DNA of 35,239 nt from Pedobacter borealis DSM 19626 (GCF_000708285.2 NZ_JAUG01000048.1:1-35239), one strand, 5' to 3'; positions 8,417 to 16,326 are shown, counted from the first letter of the stretch. The notes: generated by a model not told the origin, from the sequence alone. Program-made: numbers and translations.

Positions 8417-8638
8417 ATATATATCTTTGTGTGTACTGTAATGATGTAAACCGTGCACAAATTCCACACCGAGATTATCATTTTTTTTATTTTTTTATGT
8501 GAGAATACTTAATAAATGCAGATAATGAAGTAGTTAGATCGATTGTGAGGGGGATTTAATAGTCGGTTAGGAACGATGTTGAACTATAATGATGAGATGA
8601 GACCTTTTAGTGTACAATATTTTTATTTAAATTGAATC

Positions 8639-9226
8639 ATGAAGTATCAGATTCCCAATAGTCAAGATGAAATATTACCGAATAAATTAGGTTTAACTAA
8701 TTTGTCGGATATTAACTTGGCAGAATTTGAAGGTTTTTTAAAAGCTGAAATTATGCTGTCTGAAGCATTAACGACGAGGACAAAGTTTAATATTTCTTAT
8801 ATTCTTAAAATCCACAAATTAGCTTTGTCGCAATTATATAATTTTGCTGGCAAGTTGAGGGATGTAAATATTTCAAAAGGAGGTTTCCCATTTGCAGCAG
8901 CTAGATTTCTAGGCGATAATATGCAGCATTTTGAGCTCGAAATTTTAAATAAGCTACCAAAAATATATACAGACAAGCAAGAATTAATAGCAGATATAGC
9001 TAGAGTGCACGCCGAGTTATTGTTAATTCATCCATTTAGAGAAGGGAATGGCAGAACCGCAAGGATTCTAGCAAATTTAATGAGCAGGAAGGCAGGTTAT
9101 GGTTCTCTTAAATTCGAAAGGATTGGGGGTGCTGAATTTGAAAATTATATACTAGTAATACAAGCAGCCACCGATAATGAATACACGTTGATGGAGAAAT
9201 TTATAACACTTATTTTTCCAGACTAA
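8639..9226 (+). CDS. Fic family protein, probable AMP-transferase toxin
   Basis: Fic proteins transfer AMP or another nucleotide moiety to a hydroxyl of a target protein. This 195-residue single-domain protein carries the full active motif HPFREGNGRTAR at 131-142, with catalytic His131 and Arg142. It also has the FAGKLRD flap segment (69-75) and the N-terminal LPNKLGLTN block typical of short stand-alone Fic proteins. I see no [ST]xxxE[GN] inhibitory motif at either end, so it looks like class I, which needs a separate antitoxin. The upstream 222 bp contain no such ORF. One is found on the opposite strand at 9210-9368, overlapping the fic 3' end by 17 bp. Targets cannot be read from the sequence. 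Confidence 0.92.
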   Translation: MKYQIPNSQDEILPNKLGLTNLSDINLAEFEGFLKAEIMLSEALTTRTKFNISYILKIHKLALSQLYNFAGKLRDVNISKGGFPFAAARFLGDNMQHFELEILNKLPKIYTDKQELIADIARVHAELLLIHPFREGNGRTARILANLMSRKAGYGSLKFERIGGAEFENYILVIQAATDNEYTLMEKFITLIFPD

Positions 9227-9368
9227 ATTCAATTTTTTTCAAAACGGAAACAGCTAATTCGTAAGGAATAGAAATCCCCTCAATTTTAAATGAAGCAAGC
9301 GTAGATTCCATGATCTGTGCTCTCAATAAACTAGCTTTCTTTTGCTTTTCATCTTGCTTGATTTTCAT
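9210..9368 (-). CDS. Candidate VbhA-like Fic antitoxin, convergent with fic
   Basis: This 52-residue ORF (ATG at 9366-9368, stop TAA at 9210-9212) is small but has a specific signature. SFKIEG at 26-31 fits the Fic-inhibitory motif [ST]xxxE[GN], with Glu30 as the residue expected to block ATP in the Fic active site. The surrounding pattern, a charged helix RAQIMESTLAS, then the motif, then a second helix YELAVSVLKKIEFSLEK, follows the layout of VbhA-type antitoxins. It overlaps the last 17 bp of fic tail-to-tail. An exact TAnnTTTG box lies 3 bp upstream of the ATG. A shorter start at Met20 is possible. The pairing is inferred from motif and position. Confidence 0.75.
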   Translation of the reverse strand: MKIKQDEKQKKASLLRAQIMESTLASFKIEGISIPYELAVSVLKKIEFSLEK

Positions 9369-9371
9369 ATT

Positions 9372-9402
9372 CAAATATACTCAAAATGAATGGATGAAGA
9401 AA
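9372..9402 (-). promoter_or_regulatory. Probable antitoxin promoter
   Basis: Read on the minus strand, TATATTTG (9379-9372) matches TAnnTTTG exactly. TTTC (9402-9399) sits 19 bp upstream and matches the -33 element in 3 of 4 bases. The ATG of the antitoxin ORF begins 3 bp after the -7 box, so transcription would start at or inside the first codons. This suggests a leaderless message or use of Met20. Confidence 0.5.
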
Positions 9403-9493
9403 ATTATGCGCAAGGTTTTATGCTTAAATAGACGGAATTATAAATGGTTATAAAACCTAGCGCAGCAGAGTTTTCTGCAGAATTTTAATCATG

Positions 9494-9516
9494 TTTTGCA
9501 ATTAGAAATTGCAAAA
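9494..9516 (-). terminator. Inverted repeat downstream of the cold-shock gene
   Basis: TTTTGCAATT (9494-9503) and AATTGCAAAA (9507-9516) form a perfect 10-bp inverted repeat with a 3-nt loop, 18 bp past the stop of the cold-shock-domain gene. The stem is A/T-rich and lacks a long T-tract beyond it, so termination is plausible but not certain. Confidence 0.45.
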
Positions 9517-9534
9517 AGAATTGAATTGTGGTTG

Positions 9535-9987
9535 TTAAACCTTTGATACTTTAACAGCAGTTGGTCCTTTTTGACCCATTTCTACTTCGAACGTAACTTT
9601 ATCACCTTCTTTAATCTGGGTGATTAAACCGTTTGCGTGAACAAAAATACTGTCTTGTGTTTCAGTGTTTTTAATAAAACCGTAACCTTTACTGTCGTTA
9701 AAGAAAGTAACTGTTCCTTTTTTAACAGGATTTTCATCGATGATGTCCTCTTGTCTTGAAATACCGATCTGAATATCTTCTGTATTAATTACTTTCTTTT
9801 TCTTCGGATCTGGTGGAGTAGAAGAGATGTTTCCGTTTTCATCAACATAAGCCATCATATCTTCAAGCGCTAAACCTTTTTTTGCATTAGCCTGGCGCTC
9901 TTCTTTTTTCTCTTGTTTGTCTTTTTGTTTTTTTAATCGTTTTTTTTCGTTCTCTTTTTTACTGTATGTTGCCTGAGATTTAGCCAT
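9535..9987 (-). CDS. Cold-shock-domain protein with charged N-terminal extension
   Basis: Residues about 88-150 are a cold-shock domain with RNP1 KGYGFI (100-105) and RNP2 SIFVHA (113-118), a fold that binds single-stranded RNA or DNA. Residues 1-37 are extremely rich in Lys, Glu, Arg and Gln with no hydrophobic core. Residues 38-87 link the two parts and include ALEDMMAYVDENGNI. A plain CspA-type protein is about 65-70 residues, so this 150-residue version is more than twice that size. The extension probably adds non-specific RNA binding. It appears monocistronic, with a TATCTTTG box about 50 bp upstream. Confidence 0.9.
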   Translation of the reverse strand: MAKSQATYSKKENEKKRLKKQKDKQEKKEERQANAKKGLALEDMMAYVDENGNISSTPPDPKKKKVINTEDIQIGISRQEDIIDENPVKKGTVTFFNDSKGYGFIKNTETQDSIFVHANGLITQIKEGDKVTFEVEMGQKGPTAVKVSKV

Positions 9988-10037
9988 ATTTTATTTAATT
10001 GTTTTGTTTTGAAAGGTGAGTGGAATGGAGAATTATA

Positions 10038-10045
10038 CAAAGATA
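10038..10045 (-). promoter_or_regulatory. Probable -7 box of the cold-shock gene
   Basis: On the minus strand this reads TATCTTTG, an exact TAnnTTTG match, 50 bp upstream of the ATG at 9987. No clear -33 TTTG is seen at the expected spacing. Confidence 0.45.
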
Positions 10046-10119
10046 ACAATACTAAAGCATAAACACGATTTTATTCGGTTATGCTCTTGTCATTTGGGAA
10101 TGTATAGTATAAAGAAATT

Positions 10120-10445
10120 TGCCACGGAAGCACAGATTTACACAGAATTAAGATCTATTCCTTAGTGTTGTGTATCTTTTGAGGCAATTGTCTTTTCTTT
10201 TTACCACAGATGGAGAGGATGAACACGGATAAGGAGGATATAGTATCTGTGTTGATCTGTGAAAATCAGTGGTTAAAACCTGCTATTAATTAGCTGCTTA
10301 TGCATTGCAGTTGCAAATCTCAGTCATCCTGGTTATTCCAAAGGAATCACTTTGTGACAAACGAGGACGATTGAATGTTTATACCTTTTCCGTGGTTTCA
10401 GTGTTTCCGCGGCAGACTCTTTTTGTAAAAATTAGTGGTTAAAGC
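10120..10445. repeat. Gene-free gap with CACAGATT / CCACGGAA repeats
   Basis: The gap between the GNAT and cold-shock genes (9988-10446) has no gene. It holds degenerate repeats of the type CCACGGAAGCACAGATTTAC (from 10121), ACCACAGATGGAGAGG (from 10203) with an inverted counterpart ATCTGTG...GTGGT (about 10255-10273), and a further TCCGTGGTTTCAGTGTTTCCGCGG (from 10388). Related pieces appear at 12415-12560 and 14490-14507. These look like an old, decaying dispersed repeat. Confidence 0.55.
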
Positions 10446-10446
10446 T

Positions 10447-10986
10447 TTAAGATGCTTTATTAACCCACTTATCTTTATCAATCTGATAAACAAAATTCCA
10501 TTTTAAGGGCTCACCATAATAGGCTACTTCTAATTCGGCGATTTTAACGGCGCCTAATTTTTCTGTCGCTTTTTGTGAACGGAAATTAGTAGCACCAATA
10601 TGTAAGATTACTTTATCCACAAATTGAAAAGCATAATCAAACATTAAAGTTTTTAAAGCCTTATTATGCCCCTTGCCCCAAAATTCGCGGGCAATAAAAG
10701 TATAGCCAACGGCAACTGAATGATTTGTTTCATCCAATTCGTAGTACCTGGAACTGCCCACAACTTTGTTGCTTTCTTTTTCATAAACAATAAAAGCACC
10801 CTCCGATTCTATTGCACCTTTAAAGAAATTTTCGAAAACCTCTCTTTTATAGCGGTCTTTATTGGGGTGCTGCTCCCAGATCAAAGGATCGGAAGCTACC
10901 GCAAAAAGGGCCTCAAAATCCTCTTCTTTTAGAGGAACAACTTTAATTAAATCGTTTGCTAATGTAGGCTGTAAATCGAAATTCAT
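10447..10986 (-). CDS. GNAT family N-acetyltransferase (RimJ/RimL-like)
   Basis: The 179-residue protein is a single GNAT domain that uses acetyl-CoA to acetylate an amino group. The acetyl-CoA pyrophosphate loop is seen at about 100-111 (REFWGKGHNKAL), preceded by the strand SVAVGYTFI and followed by the characteristic GATNFRSQKATEKLGA segment (131-146). The overall pattern is that of RimJ/RimL-type enzymes acting on protein N-termini or small molecules. The substrate is unknown. It is downstream of fabV, but a strong terminator (11001-11030) lies between them, so it is likely transcribed on its own. Confidence 0.88.
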   Translation of the reverse strand: MNFDLQPTLANDLIKVVPLKEEDFEALFAVASDPLIWEQHPNKDRYKREVFENFFKGAIESEGAFIVYEKESNKVVGSSRYYELDETNHSVAVGYTFIAREFWGKGHNKALKTLMFDYAFQFVDKVILHIGATNFRSQKATEKLGAVKIAELEVAYYGEPLKWNFVYQIDKDKWVNKAS

Positions 10987-11000
10987 ATAGGTTGGGTATA

Positions 11001-11030
11001 AAAACGGCTGGCTATAGGGCCAGCCGTTTT
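11001..11030 (-). terminator. Terminator downstream of fabV
   Basis: AAAACGGCTGGC (11001-11012) pairs perfectly with GCCAGCCGTTTT (11019-11030), giving a 12-bp stem and a 6-nt loop. On the minus strand the stem is followed by T residues. It separates fabV from the GNAT gene. Confidence 0.85.
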
Positions 11031-11047
11031 TAATTTATTGTTTAAGA

Positions 11048-11066
11048 CCCTGAAACAAGTTCAGGG
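11048..11066. repeat. CCCTGAA...TTCAGGG hairpin
   Basis: CCCTGAA (11048-11054) pairs with TTCAGGG (11060-11066) around ACAAG, followed by GTGACGC. This is a short form of the Bacteroidota palindromic intergenic repeat, lying just after the fabV stop. Confidence 0.5.
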
Positions 11067-11082
11067 TGACGCATCTGAGTAG

Positions 11083-12276
11083 TTAGTTTACTAAACCTTC
11101 AATTTCTACTACTTCCTGGGCATCTTTTTGATAATCAACCTTATCAATTTCGAAACCAAATAAGCTTAAGAAATCAGATCTGTAACCTGGTAGATCACCT
11201 ATTGCCGGTAAAGTTTCGGTTGTTGCTTCTTTCCAAAGTTCTGCAACTTTAGCCTGGATATCTTCACGCATTTCCCAATCGTCGATTCTGATTCTTCCTT
11301 TCTCATCAACAGGAATAGGGCTTCCGGTATATAAGCGTTCTGCATATAAACGTTGGATCTGCTCAATTGTACCCTCGTGGATACCTTCTGCTTTCATTAC
11401 TTTGTACAGCAATGAAATATATAACGGGATTACCGGAATAGCAGAGCTTGCCTGTGTTACCAATGCTTTATTAACCGATACATAAGCTTTTCCATCAATA
11501 TCTTTCAATTTATCACTGATTTTAAAAGCGGTTGCTTCTAAATCATCTTTAGCTCTGCCAATGGTTCCTTTGCGGTATACTGGCTCAGTTAAAGCAGGGC
11601 CGATATACGAATAAGCTACTGTTGTTGCACCATTAGCAAGCAGGTTTTCTGCTTTTAGCGCATCAACCCACATCGCCCAATCTTCGCCACCCATTACCGC
11701 AACGGTATTGGCAATATCTTCTTCGGTAGCGGGCTCGATAGAAATTTCGGTCACATTACCAGTATGGAAATCGACGGTTTTATTGGTATAAGTTCCACCG
11801 ATAGGTTTTAATGTAGAGCGGTGAAGCACTTCTGTATCAGGATGTTTCCTAACTGGCGATGCCAGGCTATAAATGATTAAATCAACCTGACCCAGATCAG
11901 CCTTGATCAATTCAATTGTTTTTTCTTTAATTTCTTTAGAAAATGCATCGCCATTAATGCTTTTTGCATATAAACCGGCAGCATGGGCTTCTTTTTCAAA
12001 AGCTGCACTATTGTACCAGCCTGGTGATGCAGTTTTGCCTTCAGAAGGTGCTTTTTCGAAAAATACGCCAATTGTAGAAGCGTCAGAACCATAAGCAGCA
12101 GCAATACGCGAAGCTAAACCGAAACCGGTTGATGCGCCAATTACCAATACTTTTTTAGGACCATCTATAGCTCCTTTAGATTTTACATATTCAATTTGAT
12201 TCTTTACGTTTTGTGCGCAACCATCAGGGTGTGCGGTTAAACAGATAAAGCCCCTCATTCTAGGTTCGATAATCAT
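11083..12276 (-). CDS. fabV: Enoyl-ACP reductase FabV (trans-2-enoyl-CoA reductase)
   Basis: FabV carries out the last reduction of the fatty-acid elongation cycle with NADH. The 397-residue length is typical and larger than FabI. Visible signatures are the nucleotide-binding loop GASTGFG (47-53), the segment YSLASPVRKHP (136-146), and the active-site Y-x8-K at Tyr234 and Lys243 within YRKGTIGRAK. FabV enzymes are known to tolerate triclosan, so this organism may too. I see no FabI in the window and cannot say whether one exists elsewhere. A terminator follows at 11001-11030. A short inverted repeat, GGTATT/AATACC (12327-12341), lies upstream. Confidence 0.96.
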   Translation of the reverse strand: MIIEPRMRGFICLTAHPDGCAQNVKNQIEYVKSKGAIDGPKKVLVIGASTGFGLASRIAAAYGSDASTIGVFFEKAPSEGKTASPGWYNSAAFEKEAHAAGLYAKSINGDAFSKEIKEKTIELIKADLGQVDLIIYSLASPVRKHPDTEVLHRSTLKPIGGTYTNKTVDFHTGNVTEISIEPATEEDIANTVAVMGGEDWAMWVDALKAENLLANGATTVAYSYIGPALTEPVYRKGTIGRAKDDLEATAFKISDKLKDIDGKAYVSVNKALVTQASSAIPVIPLYISLLYKVMKAEGIHEGTIEQIQRLYAERLYTGSPIPVDEKGRIRIDDWEMREDIQAKVAELWKEATTETLPAIGDLPGYRSDFLSLFGFEIDKVDYQKDAQEVVEIEGLVN

Positions 12277-12673
12277 TTTTGTTCTATTTTACGTTTTGTA
12301 ATGTTAAAATGAGCGCAATTTTTAAGGGTATTGAAAATACCGTAATGCCCAAATCTTTAACGAAGATAAATTTTTAATCGCTTAACGTTAAATGAAATTT
12401 AAATAATGAACGTATTTAACCGCAAAGAGCGCAAAGTGTTTCGCAAAGAAACGCAAAAGCATTGTTGTATTTTTTATCACAGAGGTTATGGGTTTTACAC
12501 AACAGGTTTTGGTGTTTGACCACGAAGGCACTAAGAACACAAAGTAGGGGGCATAGTGATAGGCAATTTGAACATCGGACTCCGGACTTCCGACTTTCGG
12601 ACTAAATTTACCCTTCTTTCGCATATTTCTTTTATTTTAGCGGCACACAGATAAAACCGGTTTATCTCTTCTT
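12277..12673. repeat. Gene-free gap with GCAAAG-rich and CACGAAGG repeats
   Basis: Between fabV and the DUF2490 gene there is no credible gene. The section 12418-12461 repeats CGCAAAG motifs (AACCGCAAAGAGCGCAAAG, CGCAAAGAAACGCAAAAG). The section 12517-12548 reads GACCACGAAGGCACTAAGAA. A short GGACTTCCGACTTTCGGAC run follows at about 12583-12601. These resemble the decayed repeats at 10120-10445. Confidence 0.5.
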
Positions 12674-13384
12674 ATGAAAAAAATAGTATTGTCTGCCGTG
12701 GTGCTCATCATCATCATGGCTTCTGGAAAGCTCTATGCACAAACCCAACATCAAAATTCGGGTTGGTTTATGTTTTTAAATAACACCAAATTTAATGATA
12801 AATGGGGGCTTCAGTTCGATGTTCAACTGCGTTCGGCTGATGATTGGGGTTATTTGAGAAATACTTTGGTGCGCCCAGCTTTACAATATTTCATTAACAA
12901 TAAGCACAACGTAGCATTAGGATATTTATGGCAAACAACGCAATCACAATCGCTGGTTGCTGGTAATTCATTTGCACATGAACACCGCATTTTTGAACAG
13001 TATATTTATAGTCATAAAATAAAATCAGTTTTTGCCAGTCACAGGTTGAGGCTAGAACAACGTTTCATCGGTCGTAGTGGTGAAGATGTGTTTTCACAAC
13101 GCTTCCGTTATTTCGTGAGGTTGATCCAGCCGCTGCAAAAAACTCAACCAACGTTTACAAAAGGGCCATTTGTGGCTTTGCAGAACGAAGTATTTTTGAA
13201 TATTCAGAATAAGGATAAAATTAACAATAGTGTTTTCGACCAGAACAGGTTATATCTCGCTGCAGGTTATCGTTTTTCGAAGCAGTTTGATCTGGAAGCT
13301 GGGTATATGAACCAAATTACAAATGGAATTTCGAACAATACGGTTAATAATATTATTCAGTTGGCCGTTTACACCAGGTTTTAA
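12674..13384 (+). CDS. DUF2490 family outer-membrane protein
   Basis: The 236-residue product has a signal peptide (MKKIVLSAVVLIII...LYA) and then alternating hydrophobic/aromatic strands typical of an outer-membrane beta-barrel (GWFMFLNNTKFNDKWGLQFD, FRYFVRLIQPL, YLAAGYRFSKQF). It ends in a C-terminal aromatic, LAVYTRF, as barrel proteins usually do. The pattern matches DUF2490, described only as a Bacteroidota and proteobacterial envelope family. It precedes another barrel-type gene on the same strand by 85 bp. Transport or structural role unknown. Confidence 0.8.
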   Translation: MKKIVLSAVVLIIIMASGKLYAQTQHQNSGWFMFLNNTKFNDKWGLQFDVQLRSADDWGYLRNTLVRPALQYFINNKHNVALGYLWQTTQSQSLVAGNSFAHEHRIFEQYIYSHKIKSVFASHRLRLEQRFIGRSGEDVFSQRFRYFVRLIQPLQKTQPTFTKGPFVALQNEVFLNIQNKDKINNSVFDQNRLYLAAGYRFSKQFDLEAGYMNQITNGISNNTVNNIIQLAVYTRF

Positions 13385-13469
13385 TGTTTTAAAGTCATTT
13401 TTTGTACAGCAACTCTTACAAAATGTTAAAGCTGTTGTAATTGACTAGTCTTTTTGCTCAATTTGCCGC

Positions 13470-14360
13470 GTGAAAAAAATTACCATTCTATTTTTAGCAC
13501 TCTTGTTTGGCAAGCGAATGCAAGCACAAGAGATTAAAGCCTCTTCAAGCAGTAATACACCTACTTCTAAAAGTTTATTCAACCCTGAGCATAAAAGGAA
13601 TTTTTCCCGTAAAGGTGATTTCTATTTTCACTGGGGATACAATAGCTCATGGTATGGCAAAAGCGATATCAGGTTTCAAGGGCCTAACTACGATTTTACC
13701 TTGAAAGATGTTGTTGCACATGATAGACAATCGAAATTGAACTGGGCTTATTTAAATCCCGGACTTATCACCGTACCACAATACAATATCCGTGCAGGTT
13801 ATTTTATCAAAGATAACTACAGTATCTCAATCGGTTGGGACCACATGAAATATGTAATGGACATCCCACAAACAGTGGCGATTACTGGTCACATCGGGCC
13901 AAATATTTCTCCAACCAATACACCTACAGGTAATTTGGCAGGCGATTATAACGGACAAAGCATCAATGTTAAAGAGAGCATGTTAACCTACGAGCATACT
14001 GATGGTTTTAATTATGCAAATATCGAAATTGAGCGTTATGATGATATTTGGGTGGCTCCGGGCGGCAATACTTCCTTAACCTTAGAAACTGGTTTAGGTG
14101 GTGGCATGATGGTTCCGCGTTCAGATGTACGTTTGTTCGGACAGGGCAGAAATAACCACTTCAGTATTTCGGGTTACGGTGTTTCTGCAAAAGTTGGACT
14201 TAAGTTTTATGTGTGGAAAAACGTTTACCTACAAAATACCACTAAATTCGGCGCTACCAATTTAACTAATGTGCATACCACTGGCTGGGATGAGTACGAC
14301 AAGGCTAGTCAGAAGATTAACTACATCGAAAATATGTGGCTGATCGGGGTTCAGTTTTAA
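13470..14360 (+). CDS. Outer-membrane beta-barrel-type protein, GTG start
   Basis: The start is GTG at 13470, chosen because it opens a signal peptide (KKITILFLALLFG...AQA) and no in-frame ATG gives one. The 296-residue product has a polar Ser-rich stretch (about 24-42) followed by strand-like segments with alternating aromatics (GDFYFHWGYNSSWYGKSD, YNIRAGYFIKDNYSISIGWD, ISGYGVSAKVGLKFYVWKN). It ends in MWLIGVQF, a terminal Phe typical of barrels. It may be a porin-like or lipid-modifying barrel, but no specific family motif is clear to me. It may share a transcript with the DUF2490 gene and is followed by a strong terminator. Confidence 0.75.
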   Translation: MKKITILFLALLFGKRMQAQEIKASSSSNTPTSKSLFNPEHKRNFSRKGDFYFHWGYNSSWYGKSDIRFQGPNYDFTLKDVVAHDRQSKLNWAYLNPGLITVPQYNIRAGYFIKDNYSISIGWDHMKYVMDIPQTVAITGHIGPNISPTNTPTGNLAGDYNGQSINVKESMLTYEHTDGFNYANIEIERYDDIWVAPGGNTSLTLETGLGGGMMVPRSDVRLFGQGRNNHFSISGYGVSAKVGLKFYVWKNVYLQNTTKFGATNLTNVHTTGWDEYDKASQKINYIENMWLIGVQF

Positions 14361-14370
14361 AAGATATGGA

Positions 14371-14394
14371 AGGAGGCTCAAGCCTCCTTTTTTG
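14371..14394 (+). terminator. Terminator of the barrel-protein gene
   Basis: AGGAGGCT (14371-14378) pairs with AGCCTCCT (14381-14388), followed by TTTTTT and G/T-rich DNA. The stem is G/C-rich and lies 11 bp past the stop at 14360. CCACGGAAACACGGAG, a piece of the decayed CCACGGAA repeat family, lies at about 14492-14507. Confidence 0.85.
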
Positions 14395-14526
14395 TTTTAG
14401 GTGTGATCTTGGAGTTAGTGCACTACAGTTGTCCAGCAGATTAAAAAGATCAACGCAGAATATTGTTTTTGGCTTATTGATTAAAAATAGCCACGGAAAC
14501 ACGGAGAATGTTATATATCTAATTTT

Positions 14527-15315
14527 TCATTCTGAGCGGCTGTGTTTTATTTTGGCTAAATACTGCATTACAGCATCTTCTGCCTTTTTGTTCTGTTTGA
14601 TGTTTTCAGTATAAAGATCACCTCTCAGGTTTCTATAAAGCGTTATCGCATTTTCTAACGCAGTAATTAAAGATGTTTTATTGTATTCGGCAACGGTACC
14701 TTTAAGTAAGCTAAAATCTTCGGCAGGAAGCTGCGATTCTACTTTACGCACACCTCGTGGTAGGTTGTTGTTTTTGATGTGCAGTAGAGGACCAAACACT
14801 ATCATTCTTAAAAAGCCGAAGAAATCTAAGGCTTCCAGATACTCACCTCTGCCGATTTTTAAAAGGGCATAATGCATCCATGTCCAATAGCGGTCTTCAA
14901 TCCATTGGTAATCGGGGTATGGGAATTTAGCTTCAGTTTGATCAAGAATTTGCTGTAATTGATTGTCTCTGTCGATTAATAGCATAGGGTTTTCTACTCT
15001 TGAAGCAAATTCATCCAGGCTTAAAAACTTAATGTCAACATGGAGCAATGGCTTGTCGTAAAGGCAGATCAATACGCGTGGCTCGCTAACATGTTCTCCT
15101 GTAAATGCAGAAATCATATCACCAAGGCGGCTGGCATATTGCAGCATTTTCGATTTATCTGTTGATCGTTTTTCTTTGGTAACCAAAATGAGGTCGAGGT
15201 CTGAAAATTCGTCCATTTCATTGCTGAGCCAGGAGCCACCCACGGCTAAGCCGAGAACAGATTCATCGCCTTCTAATATTTTGGTTGCGTTTTGGGCAAA
15301 GAGTTGTTGTATCAT
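14527..15315 (-). CDS. Nucleotidyltransferase-fold protein
   Basis: The 262-residue protein opens with a minimal nucleotidyltransferase signature: GGSW at 26-29 and the acidic pair Asp39/Asp41 in SDLDL, with a likely third metal-binding acid Asp94 in HVDIKF. Such domains transfer a nucleotide to a small molecule or protein, as in aminoglycoside nucleotidyltransferases. Residues about 120-250 are helical, as in the substrate-binding part of those enzymes. No signal peptide is seen. The substrate is unknown, and a resistance role should not be assumed. The gene is separate from its neighbours. Confidence 0.8.
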   Translation of the reverse strand: MIQQLFAQNATKILEGDESVLGLAVGGSWLSNEMDEFSDLDLILVTKEKRSTDKSKMLQYASRLGDMISAFTGEHVSEPRVLICLYDKPLLHVDIKFLSLDEFASRVENPMLLIDRDNQLQQILDQTEAKFPYPDYQWIEDRYWTWMHYALLKIGRGEYLEALDFFGFLRMIVFGPLLHIKNNNLPRGVRKVESQLPAEDFSLLKGTVAEYNKTSLITALENAITLYRNLRGDLYTENIKQNKKAEDAVMQYLAKIKHSRSE

Positions 15316-15350
15316 GGGTAATTTTGATCTATGTATTGCATTTTCTTAAT

Positions 15351-15389
15351 AGATTGCTTTGTTGGCTGAAAAAGCCGCCTCGCAATGAT
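15351..15389. repeat. Partial palindromic repeat (AGATTGC...CGCAATGA)
   Basis: AGATTGCTTTGTTGGCTGAA followed by AAGCCGCCTCGCAATGATG is a partial copy of the element at 5753-5819, with an internal GGCT/AGCC pairing. It lies in the gap between the DinB and nucleotidyltransferase genes. Confidence 0.55.
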
Positions 15390-15453
15390 GATCTAGCGTA
15401 GATCGCTTTACGCTGGACGCACAACGGTTGGCTTCTATTTATAATGAAGACAA

Positions 15454-15900
15454 TTATACATCCAATAACCTTCGGTGGTAATTGATCTGCCCTAAATGAT
15501 AGGCTAAATGCGTGGTAAGGTGAACCAGGAAGAATTCGGTTGATGTTTTCTTCTGAAATACCAATGTTGGGTATTCGCTATTGAGCTGTTCTTCTGTTAT
15601 TTTATCCAGCGTTTCGTTAACCACGGTTAGGGTTGCTTCTATCATGTTGATAAGCTGCTGCTTAGGGATGTCTTTTAACGAAAACTCCAATTCGCGGTTT
15701 CGGATGTAATTGCTGCCACCCAAAGTTGCACCGATGTAAGTGTTGAGGTTGCCGATTAAATGTAGACAAAGGTTCCCTGCGGAATTTGCAATCTCCTTAT
15801 CTATAATCCATAAGTTCGCTCCGTTTTTATACGAGCTGATTTCGGATTTTAGCTTGTTTAAATCACGGTTGAAAAGTGTTTTTAAGGTTTCGGTAAGCAT
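15454..15900 (-). CDS. DinB-like four-helix protein
   Basis: The 148-residue protein is predicted to be all-helical and has the metal-site histidines of the DinB/YfiT-like superfamily: His47 in NLCLHLIGN, and His131 and His135 in THLAYHLGQI. Members include bacillithiol- and mycothiol-dependent transferases and many stress-induced proteins of unknown activity. The last segment, GQINYHRRLLDV, is typical of the family. The gene lies 138 bp upstream of the nucleotidyltransferase gene on the same strand, with a repeat in between. Enzymatic activity is not established. Confidence 0.82.
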   Translation of the reverse strand: MLTETLKTLFNRDLNKLKSEISSYKNGANLWIIDKEIANSAGNLCLHLIGNLNTYIGATLGGSNYIRNRELEFSLKDIPKQQLINMIEATLTVVNETLDKITEEQLNSEYPTLVFQKKTSTEFFLVHLTTHLAYHLGQINYHRRLLDV

Positions 15901-16326
15901 AAGAAAATTCTTTGGAGATTATTTGAAATGTTACTAAGCGAATATAAATATTTGAAGCATAATTTAGTTTATGTGCTTTTTCAAAACGAGTTTCTTACCT
16001 CTAGTCAGGCTGAGGACTTGAAATGATAGCGGGACTAACACTTAATAGTAGCAATGATTTGCTTTTCAAATAAAAATAAAAGGATGTTAAAGCATATTGT
16101 CCGACCGAAGATCTTTTACAGAAAAGATGAGGCTGTATCATAAGTTGTGATTCCATTCCAACCTGTCACGTTGAGCTTGTCGAAACGCTTTGAGGGGCAT
16201 TTAAACAGGTCTTTCGACAAGCTCTCCACAGGAGTCCTTTGGACAGGTGACAATTCCATATTTATGATATAACCTCATGACGTTGGTGTTGGGAATAGCG
16301 TTAAAAATTAATCTTTTACCAAAAAA
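15901..16326. other. Gene-free gap
   Basis: No coding frame with family character is seen on either strand. The left half is A/T-rich. A GCTGAGGACTTGAAATGATA stretch at about 16009-16028 has the look of a dispersed repeat end. The right half holds the palindromic element at 16161-16248. Confidence 0.5.
16161..16248. repeat. Palindromic repeat (GAGCTTGTCGAAA class)
   Basis: Nested inverted repeats: ACCTGTC (16161-16167) with GACAGGT (16242-16248), and GAGCTTGTCGAAA (16173-16185) with TTTCGACAAGCTC (16212-16224), the latter a perfect 13 bp. The element is related to the duplicated copies at 19001-19340 and the partial copy at the right edge of the window. Confidence 0.75.

Noticed and set aside
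8639..9226. A self-inhibited Fic protein of class II or III
   Set aside because: No [ST]xxxE[GN] motif is found near the N- or C-terminus of the Fic protein. The nearest EG, in FEGF at 30-33, lacks Ser/Thr four residues before Glu.
12388..12624. 78-codon minus-strand frame after fabV
   Set aside because: It lies in degenerate CGCAAAG/CACGAAGG repeats, has no family character and no upstream box.
14527..15315. Aminoglycoside-resistance nucleotidyltransferase
   Set aside because: Only the minimal GGSW/DLD signature is visible. This fold has many roles, so a resistance label would be unsupported.
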